Part shown: one piece after another, positions 56,861-64,000 of the stretch
Numbering within the stretch: position 1 is the first letter of the stretch
How the letters are laid out: the number at the start of each line of letters is the position of its first letter
Source of the DNA: Heracleum sosnowskyi
Lineage: Eukaryota > Streptophyta > Magnoliopsida > Apiales > Apiaceae
Length of the DNA stretch: 64,000 nucleotides
Direction of reading: 5' to 3'
Assembly (NCBI GenBank): GCA_030848705.1
Contig: CM061243.1
Location: 98,082,436 to 98,146,435 of the forward strand
The notes under the pieces: generated by a model
Told to the model about the DNA's origin: nothing
The model's input: the letters and a program-made list of their open reading frames with translations, nothing else
Database searches by the model: none
Program-made: the position numbers and the translations under genes

Positions 56861-59125
56861 TGTAGTAACCCGAATTTTCAGGGTTTATTAATATTATTAT
56901 TTAAATATTTTATTGTTTTTCTCAAGAGGAGGAATGGTATTATGTGTATTTTATTCATCTACATTTTTGTGAAAGCTGATTATTTTATCGATATTGTCGA
57001 ATTGAGTATGTTTTAGAATTTTGGGGATCGAATCGATATTTTAGTTGCGCAAAATTTTATCCGATATTTTATTCGGGTTCAAAGTTTTATTTTGTTTAAA
57101 TTATAAAAGTATTCCAAAAGTTAGTATTTTATATTTTTGGAAGATTTCCAATATTTGGAAATTTTTGGTATCAAAACGGTATTTTATTAGTACCAAAATT
57201 TTACCCGGTATCTTATCTGTGCCCCATTGATATTTGGGTGAGTTATAAAAGTATTCAAAAATTCAATATTTTTGCAATTCTGTAAAATCCGGGCTTTATA
57301 AAAATTTTGTGCATAATTAGTTCAATTTGAGGAGTAAATAATTTTTTTATATTTATCCGCTAATTGAATGGAAGTTATAATTTCGTACTAAAAATATTTT
57401 AATGGTCGGGAATTATTTTTATATTATTGAGTATATTTGTTTTTATAATTTTCATTCGTTAAAGATCGTTTAGTACGAGACTATTTGGTGTTAGATGGGA
57501 TAATTGTGCCTAACATAACCTTATCCTTATCCTATTATGGGCCTGTTTGGGTACATAAACTTATACATTATAAGTTCATAAGAGCTTATAAGGGTTGTTT
57601 GTGTACTCAGCTTATTTGATAACTTATAACTTATAAATTGATAAGTTGAATGTTAGAAATCACCAACATTTTACTTAACTTATCAACTTATTCTTTGATT
57701 TCTTTATTTTTCTAATATTTTATATTTTTACATTTGTGTTTTTAAATATTTTTTTAATTTAAAATACAAGTGTTGAAATCATTGTATTTAAAAATTATTT
57801 TTTCAAATTTAATTTAGCAAATTTTTCACTAACTTATAAGTAAATTTATCCAAACACCCGTATAACTTATAAGAATTTATCAACTTATCACTTATATGAC
57901 ACTTACTCATTTTAAGCTATAAGTCAACTTTTTTGTGATACCCCCAAACACGCACTATATCTAAACTAACTATTACTCAGTACATACACCACTCACCCAC
58001 AAACACAGCACACGCACACAAACAAAAAAAATCAAGAAATCAAAATGTTTGTTTTTTTTATTTTCTCTCTCTTGTTTTTGAGGATCAAAGCCAATTTTGA
58101 AGGTGATGTAGGAATCCAAATCCAAAGCTCGAGTACTCAAATCGAAGATCTTGAAGTCTAGTTTCATAATCTACCATCAGATTTCGTGTGGGGTAAAATT
58201 CTGAATTTCTATTATTTTTATTAAATTCGATTTATATATATTAAAATTATGGATTTTTGTAAACTTGGTTGGTTGCTGATTTTGATGTTACCATCGTGTA
58301 TAGTACGTTTTTACAGTCAATTTCATATATTATATGTTGAATTTAGAGTTCAGTAACGTATAGAAATCGAGGTTTTATTATCGTGTTCTTCGTGTTCTTC
58401 GTGTTCTGGAGAATCAAAACTAATTTTGGAGGTGTTATTGATATCGGATTTTGGAGTTCAAGTAGTCGAATCGAAGATCTTATAATCTAGTTTCTGAATC
58501 TGCAATCAGTTTCATCAGAGAATAAATTTTCAATTTTATATAAATTTTTCTTTAATTCTGGAAAATAAATAAATTAGGGTTCATATTCAAAAATTTGGGG
58601 CTTTTTGATTCTAAGTTTGTTCGCTTGTTTTGATGGCTGGGATAGCTTTATATGATTGTGTATAATCGTTTTACATGCTTAATTCAGTTGTTCTATCCAG
58701 TTTTTATTAAGTTCGTTTGTAAAGTTAGAGTTTAATTTTGAGTTATAAGTTAAATTGTGTGTTGTAATTTCCTAATGATTATATATGTATATTATTGTGC
58801 TTTAAATGGTTTTAAAACAGCATTTGAAATTTTAGTGTTATTATCATTTAATTAGTAAGTTGGATTATTTTAAATGTGAAGTTGGTTTTAGCCTCGTTAT
58901 TATGTATATTAAATGTGTGGAGTTTGTTAAGTGTGGAAGTTCAATTGTGATAGTGATTTTAATTTATTTTGTTTAATTCCCATTTTGGGGGATCTGTTGA
59001 AGTACGATGGTTGTGGAATTCATGGTGTTGAATTACTGTTTTAAATTGAGATTTTAGTGTGACGACCAAATTGATATTTTAGCGTGACGACCAAATTCCC
59101 TGACCCCGGATTTGGGGGCGTCACA
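56861..59125 (+). repeat. 3' LTR of Tekay-3, 2,265 bp
   Basis: About 99% identical to 53267-55523 by eye. Near its end it has a ~30-bp partial duplication (the TTTTAG-GTGACGACCAAATT block appears twice, 59051-59095) and lacks a short stretch present in the left LTR (near 55450). The MITE-like copy is at 57539-57956. Confidence 0.93.
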
Positions 59126-59834
59126 AATATTGTGATTGGAAATGTCATCATTCAAAATGTAGCTCTGGTAGAAGGACTGAAGCACAATCTCTTGAGCATC
59201 AGTCAAATTACTGACAGAGGTTATCACGTCAATTTTCATGAAGGACATTGTGAGATAACTAGCAAGAAGGATGGAAAAGTAATTCTTACTGGTTATAGAC
59301 GTGGTAACATATATGAAGCTAACTTACATTCTGCTACTGATGGAACAATGATGTGTCTGCTATCAAAGGCATCAGTAGATGAAAGTTGGAACTGGCACAA
59401 GAAACTATCTCATTTGAACTTCAATAATATCAATGAGTTAGTTAGAAAAGACTTAATGTGAGGTCTTCCAAAGGCAATGTACTCTCCTGATGGACTCTGT
59501 GACTCTTGTCAAAAAGCAAAGCAAAAAAAAAACCAGCTTCAAAAGTAAATCAGAATTCTCAATAGACACAGCTTATCATTTACTTCATCTGGATCTGTTT
59601 GGCCCCGTAAATGTGATGTCTATCAACAAGAAAAGATATGCGTTGGTAATTGTCGATGAATATACAAGATTCACATGGGTCTATTTCCTTCACAAAAAGA
59701 GTGAAACTCCAGACATTCTGATAGAGCATGTAAAGTTACTAGAAACTGGATCTAGTAATAAGGTCAAGATTCTGAGAAGTGATAATGGAAATGAGTTTAA
59801 AAATTCAACAATGGAGGACTTCTGTAAATCAAAA
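59126..59834 (+). pseudogene. Pol of SIRE-G, continued: protease end and integrase N-terminal half
   Basis: It resumes after the Tekay-3 target duplication with IVIGNVIIQNVALVEGLKHN. WNWHKKLSHLNFNNINEL is intact. TGA at 59459-59461 replaces an Arg codon, and a run of ten A near 59521-59531 shifts the frame. The integrase core follows (HLDLFGP, RSDNGNEFKN) and is cut by the SIRE-H LTR at 59835, before the catalytic Glu. Confidence 0.93.
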
Positions 59835-60380
59835 TGTTAGATATAATTGCTGACGTTTGTTTATCAGTGTTTAAGCAACAGGTACTGACCAGAGTTTATC
59901 AGAAGCCGGTCAGAGTTTAATTAAACTCTGACAGGGTGAAGAGTTTAAAGGAAGCCGGTCAGAGTTTATTTAAAGTCTGACAGGGTGATAGTTGAATTAG
60001 CTGTCGGTGCTGAATTGAAGATTCTAGAAGCAATATATTCTGAAGATGGAAAGAAGCAGAATATATTGATACAGCTAAGGAAACAGAATAGAAGATAAGA
60101 AGCAATCCTTAATTGATATAACTTGTATAGCTAATTTGTAGGAATATCAATTAGATAAGGATTGTGTAACTGTGTACTATATAAACACAGATAGGTTATC
60201 CCTAGAAGGGACGCGATCATTGAATATATTATTCTTGTAACCTAGAAGCTCTTTGTGATTCATTAACATCATAAAGAGATAAGCTGTTAATATAAATACA
60301 GTTCTATTGATTCATAAACAGTATTCTTGATTATTGTTATTCTCATACATACTTGATTATATTGTGTATTCGGCCTAACA
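59835..60380 (+). repeat. 5' LTR of SIRE-H, 546 bp
   Basis: It starts TGTTAGATATAATTG and ends CGGCCTAACA. Near its start are two copies of a ~55-bp unit with AGCCGGTCAGAGTTTA and CTGACAGGGTG. TATAAA is at 60180-60185. An 11-bp inverted repeat CTCTTTGTGAT/ATCATAAAGAG is at 60249-60278, followed by an AATATAAATA stretch. Confidence 0.93.
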
Positions 60381-60382
60381 AT

Positions 60383-60395
60383 TGGTATCAGAGCC
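60383..60395 (+). other. Primer-binding site of SIRE-H
   Basis: TGGTATCAGAGCC, two bases after the LTR end; longest match to initiator tRNA-Met among the copia elements here. Confidence 0.95.
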
Positions 60396-60443
60396 AAGGC
60401 TGTTTAATATATACAGTTTTACGATTCAAACACAGTAATAATC

Positions 60444-62768
60444 ATGACTGAAGAAAATCAAACTGCTCCTAAGGCTGAACAGGTTAAGCCCAATTCTGTG
60501 AGTCGATATGAAACAATCAGGGTTCCTATTCTCAGGCCTGTAGAGTATCCTATTTGGAAGGTGAAGATGACCATGTTTCTGGAGGCTACAGATCCAGAAT
60601 ATCTTGACAGAATTTATGATGGTCCTCATATGCCAACTAAATTGTCCCCTGTTGTTGATGGTCAAGAACAAAAGACTGTTCCAAAGGAAAAGAAAGATAT
60701 GACTCCTGAGGACATCTCATCAATTGCAAAAGATGCAAAGGTTAGACATCTTCTCCACAGTGCTTTAGATAATGTTATGTCTAACAGAGTAATTGGCTGC
60801 AAGACTGCCAAAGAGATATGGGATGCTCTAGAAGTCAGATGCCAAGGAACAGGTGCTATCAAGAAGAATAGGAGGACCATACTAACTCAGGAGTATGAGC
60901 ACTTTGATTCAAGACCTAATGAAACCTTGACTGAGACTTATGACAGATTTTGCAAACTATTGAATGATCTGTCTCTGGTTGATAAAGAATATGAGCTTGA
61001 AGAGTCTAATCTCAAGTTTCTGTTATCTCTACCTGAAAAGTGGGATTTAAAGACAACCACAATAAGAGATAATTATGAGCTTGCTGATACAGATCTTGAT
61101 GAAATCTATGGGTTATTGAAAACTCATGAACTGGAGATAGAACAAAGGAATAGAAGATTGAGTAAAAAGACAAAATCTGTTGCTCTCAAAGTCGAGGAGA
61201 AGCCCATTAAGAAGGAATCATCAAGGAAGAAAGCCAAGGGAAAGGCTTTAGTCATTAAATCTAAGAGTGAGTCATCAAACTCTGATGATGACTCAAACTC
61301 TGATGAAGCTTCTGACTCTGAGGATGATGAAGAACAGATGATGCAAATGGCTGCATTGATGGTGAAGACCTTCAAGAAGATGGGATTCAAGAACTTCAAG
61401 AAAGGAAAGAGATTCTCAAGGAAAGATTCAAACTCTGAAAGGAAAAGTTTTAGAAAGTCTGATGGAAGGGAGACCAAGTCTGGCAAGAAAGATAAATCTG
61501 AAATCCAGTGCTATAGGTGTAAGGAGATGGGTCACTATGCCCCAGAGTGCAAGAAAGGCAAATCTGAGAAAACACTCATCTCTAAAGGCAAAGACTGGGC
61601 AGATACTTCAGACTCTGATGATGGAGAAAATTATGCTCTTATGGCAACTGTCAGAGATGAGACTGAATCATCTGAAAATAAGGTACCCCTAACTACTTAT
61701 GATTATGATACTGATAATATATCTGAATTAAGAGTATATCTGAAAAGCGTACATGTTAGCTATAGGGATCAGACTTTAGAAAATGAGAGAATTAAAGCTG
61801 AGAATCTTAGTCTTAAAGATAGAAACAAGTTTCTTGAAGGAGAACTTGAAAGTATGAAGCAGATTCAAAAAGAAAGAGATGATGCTGTTTATGTAGAACA
61901 GGAGTTGCTGAAAAGATATAAGCAATTAGAATCTGATTTAGAAAAAGAAAGAAAAATAATCAAAACCTGGACAGATTCTGGAAGAGACACTCATCAAGTG
62001 TTTCAGACTGATTCTGTAGGTTTAGGTTATTGTGAAAATGATGAACTTAGGTTTAAAGACAAGGTTAAGGTAAAACCACAACTTAAACCTGTGAAATTTG
62101 TTCCAGAAGCCAATAAGTTAAAATCTGTTGTAATAAGGGAAGCTGATATGGAATCAGATGAAGCCTGTGAAAAACAGGAAAATATTATAACAGAAAAACT
62201 TATGGAAATAGAAGCTGTTAGAAAACCAGTAAAAACTTGTGAAAAACAGGTTAATGTTGGCTTGATGACAGGAAAACAGTTCAATCATAAGTTGAAAGAG
62301 GTAAAATCTGCCATGAAACCAAAAGGGTCCAAGAAGAATAGGAATGGAAAGATAGGCATAAATAAAAGAAATAATAATTTGCCTACTGGTGCTGCTCCAA
62401 GGAAAACATGTTATAATTGTGGTAGTTCCAATCATCTTGCTAATTACTGCACAAAGAACAAAAATATCAATTCTTTACCTTCTACATCAGGAGTAAAGAA
62501 TGATTATGTTAGAGTTAGACCACAGACTTTATGCACACACTGTGGGAGCACTTGGCATTCCATTTATACTTGCAAGAGTTATCATGCTATTTATCACAAC
62601 TATTATGAGCTAAAACCCAATCTGAAGTGGGTTAGAGCAAACTCTGCAAGTGTAAAGTCTGACAATGTTAGTTTAAACTCTGTTGATAGCAATTCCGCTG
62701 CAAAAACTAACACTGTTAAGAAAGACAAAGGATCCAAGCAAGTCTGGGTCCTTAAAACTAACACTTAG
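60444..62768 (+). CDS. Gag polyprotein of SIRE-H, 774 aa
   Basis: ATG at 60444 (MTEENQTAPKAEQVKPNSVS), the first ATG after the PBS, to TAG at 62766-62768. Capsid-like domain at ~20-250 (YPIWKVKMTMFLEATDPEYL, AKEIWDALEVRCQGTGAIKK). A Ser/Asp-rich linker contains repeated NSD residues. Knuckles: CYRCKEMGHYAPEC (residue 356), CYNCGSSNHLANYC (656) and CTHCGSTWHSIYTC (697), with a coiled-coil stretch between the first and second. The frame is fully open. The protein should assemble particles and package the element RNA. Confidence 0.96.
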   Translation: MTEENQTAPKAEQVKPNSVSRYETIRVPILRPVEYPIWKVKMTMFLEATDPEYLDRIYDGPHMPTKLSPVVDGQEQKTVPKEKKDMTPEDISSIAKDAKVRHLLHSALDNVMSNRVIGCKTAKEIWDALEVRCQGTGAIKKNRRTILTQEYEHFDSRPNETLTETYDRFCKLLNDLSLVDKEYELEESNLKFLLSLPEKWDLKTTTIRDNYELADTDLDEIYGLLKTHELEIEQRNRRLSKKTKSVALKVEEKPIKKESSRKKAKGKALVIKSKSESSNSDDDSNSDEASDSEDDEEQMMQMAALMVKTFKKMGFKNFKKGKRFSRKDSNSERKSFRKSDGRETKSGKKDKSEIQCYRCKEMGHYAPECKKGKSEKTLISKGKDWADTSDSDDGENYALMATVRDETESSENKVPLTTYDYDTDNISELRVYLKSVHVSYRDQTLENERIKAENLSLKDRNKFLEGELESMKQIQKERDDAVYVEQELLKRYKQLESDLEKERKIIKTWTDSGRDTHQVFQTDSVGLGYCENDELRFKDKVKVKPQLKPVKFVPEANKLKSVVIREADMESDEACEKQENIITEKLMEIEAVRKPVKTCEKQVNVGLMTGKQFNHKLKEVKSAMKPKGSKKNRNGKIGINKRNNNLPTGAAPRKTCYNCGSSNHLANYCTKNKNINSLPSTSGVKNDYVRVRPQTLCTHCGSTWHSIYTCKSYHAIYHNYYELKPNLKWVRANSASVKSDNVSLNSVDSNSAAKTNTVKKDKGSKQVWVLKTNT

Positions 62769-62787
62769 TGTTTGTTTGTGATTGCAG

Positions 62788-64000
62788 GGTATAATAGAGA
62801 GCACACTTATCTTGGACAGTGGATGCTCAGGACATATGACTGGAAATAAAGCCCTGCTATCAGACTTTGAGGAGAAGGCTGGCCCAAAAGTTTCCTATGG
62901 AGATGGCAACATAGGACACACTCTGGGATATGGCAATATCAATCTTGGAAGTGTCATCATTACAAATGTAGCTCTAGTCTCAGGACTCGAGCATAATCTG
63001 CTATCTGTGAGTCAAATCTGTGACAGAGGAAACCATGTAGATTTTCATAGTGAATACTGTGAAGTTATCAGTAAATCTACTGGAAAAGTTGTTCTAGTTG
63101 GACACAGGCGCAACAACATTTATGAAGCAAGTTTGGTAACAAACTCTGATGGAAAAATAGTGTGTCTGACTGCTAAAATGTCAAATGAAGAGAGTTGGAA
63201 TTGGCATAAGAAGCTCTCTCATCTCAATTTGAACAACATAAATGAGCTTATAAGAAAGGATCTTGTAAGGGGACTTCCAAAATCAATGCTCAGTCTAGAT
63301 GGCTTATGTGATTCTTGTCAGAAAGCCAAGCAAAGGAAGTCATCTTTCAAGAGCAAATCTGAATCTTCAGTAGTGGAACCTTATCATCTTCTACATGTTG
63401 ATCTCTTTGGACCAGTGAATGTGATGTCTATGGGCAGAAAGAAATATGCTCTAGAAATTGTTGATGAATATACTAGATATACATGGGTGTATTTCTTATC
63501 AAAGAAGGATGAAACTACTCAAACTCTGATGGATCATGTAAATCTACTGGACAAAGGATCACAGCACAAAGTCAAAATTATAAGGAGTGATAATGGAACT
63601 GAATTCAGAAACTCAATCATGGAAGCTTTCTGCAAGGAAAGAGGAGTGAAACAAGAATTTTCTGCACCTGGAACTCCACAGCAAAATGGTGTAGTTGAAA
63701 GAAAGAACATAACTTTAATTGAAGCAGCCAGAACTATGCTTGAAGAAGCAAAATTACCAACTTATTTCTGGGCAGAAGCTGTTCAAACTGCTTGTTTTAC
63801 TCAAAATGCTACACTGATCAACAAGCATGGGAAAACACCATATGAGATGGTGAAAAATAAGAAGCCAAATTTGAAATACTTTCATATATTTGGATGCAAA
63901 TGCTTTGTTTTGAAAACTCATCCTGAACAGTTGACAAAGTTCGAGTTAAAAGCTGATGAAGGAATCTTTGTTGGTTATCCATTGTCAACAAAAGCATTCA
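62788..64000 (+). CDS. Pol polyprotein of SIRE-H, N-terminal part (runs off the window)
   Basis: Open frame from GGT-ATA at 62788, just after GATTGCAG, to the window end. It is in a different frame from gag: a TGA (62779-62781) precedes it in its own frame, and it has no nearby ATG. Protease Asp in ILDSGCSGHMTG, about residue 10; zinc motif WNWHKKLSHLNLNNINEL and CDSCQKAKQ; integrase Asp codons at 63400 and 63589 and Glu at 63697 (D-35-E spacing). RT would follow outside. Because it lies in another frame than gag, it needs frameshifting or splicing to be made. Confidence 0.93.

Larger units (their letters stand above)
53267..59125 (+). mobile_element. Tekay-3: non-autonomous chromovirus-derived LTR element
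   Basis: LTRs at 53267-55523 (2,257 bp) and 56861-59125 (2,265 bp) flank only 1,337 bp of internal DNA. The target duplication AATAT is at 53262-53266 and 59126-59130, and its removal restores the SIRE-G frame. The LTRs end GCGTCACA; the left starts TGAAG and the right TGTAG. By eye about 25 substitutions separate the LTRs (~1%). The internal part has a PBS, a leader with the three-hairpin module, and a purine-rich end, but no gag or pol. It has the make-up of a large non-autonomous (LARD-like) element and must have used proteins from another chromovirus. Confidence 0.92.
50197..59834 (+). mobile_element. SIRE-G: copia element split by Tekay-3 and cut by SIRE-H
   Basis: 5' LTR (about 50197-50675), PBS (TGGTATCAGAG at 50678-50688), gag (50725-53096), pol (53109-53266, then 59126-59834). 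Tekay-3 lies in the protease-to-integrase stretch and SIRE-H begins inside the integrase core; the rest lies beyond the window. The left LTR boundary is uncertain: TGTTGGAAAATG at 50197 fits the family pattern, while TGACGACTG at 50265 is an alternative. Confidence 0.88.
59835..64000 (+). mobile_element. SIRE-H: copia element, apparently intact, continues past the window
   Basis: 5' LTR (59835-60380), PBS, gag (60444-62768) and pol (62788 onward). There are no stops or frameshifts in the visible coding parts, unlike the other elements in the window. It interrupts SIRE-G integrase after CKSK. The left flank is CAAAA; its partner lies outside. Confidence 0.93.

Noticed and set aside
6749..60395. 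tRNA genes at the TGGTATCAGAGC sites
   Set aside because: Only the 12-13 bp primer-binding match is present; no cloverleaf surrounds it.

Overview
The window is a plant nuclear repeat block, almost certainly from a eudicot. It contains no intact host gene, rRNA or tRNA. Nearly every base belongs to LTR retrotransposons of two groups: Ty1/copia elements of the SIRE/Maximus type (long gag with three zinc knuckles, pol, and often a very long extra ORF after pol, here called the aORF) and Ty3/gypsy chromoviruses of the Tekay/Del type (chromodomain integrase, very long LTRs). All visible primer-binding sites match the 3' end of initiator tRNA-Met. The species cannot be fixed from the sequence; Apiaceae or a related asterid is only a guess.

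Layout, left to right: (1) 1-10357 minus, Tekay-1, a chromovirus with a 3.6 kb LTR and decayed coding region, inserted next to a Tekay-2-type LTR remnant (10358-11355) that abuts a higher-order minisatellite (11356-11963). (2) 11964-18363 minus, SIRE-A, a 5'-truncated copia element whose ~1,520-codon aORF is broken only by two in-frame stops. (3) 18364-20972 plus, SIRE-B, the end of an aORF plus an LTR. (4) SIRE-C, a minus-strand aORF at 20973-23392 and 35698-38161, split by a solo LTR (SIRE-D, TSD TTAAC), which is itself split by Tekay-2 (23903-35166, TSD CGTGT). (5) 38162-49662 plus, SIRE-E, nearly complete, with gag, pol, an antisense mini-gene and an aORF; its 3' LTR is cut off after 151 bp. 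(6) 49663-50196 minus, SIRE-F, a pol fragment. (7) 50197-59834 plus, SIRE-G, interrupted by Tekay-3 (53267-59125, TSD AATAT), a non-autonomous element with LTRs, PBS, leader and PPT but no gag or pol. (8) 59835-64000 plus, SIRE-H, inserted in SIRE-G, with gag and pol open to the window edge.

The strongest observations are: a three-hairpin leader module kept in all three Tekay elements with a compensatory base change; an LTR hairpin just before the poly(A) signal in five SIRE LTRs, conserved in shape but not in sequence; a different short motif repeated through LTR and coding regions in each SIRE family; an antisense ORF in SIRE-E with its own TATA box; a poly(A)-binding-protein gene fragment caught inside the Tekay-2 integrase; and a splice-acceptor-like site after the gag stop in three SIRE elements. 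The Tekay copies have near-identical LTRs but decayed or absent coding regions, which suggests they moved recently using proteins supplied by other elements. All alignments and counts were made by eye.
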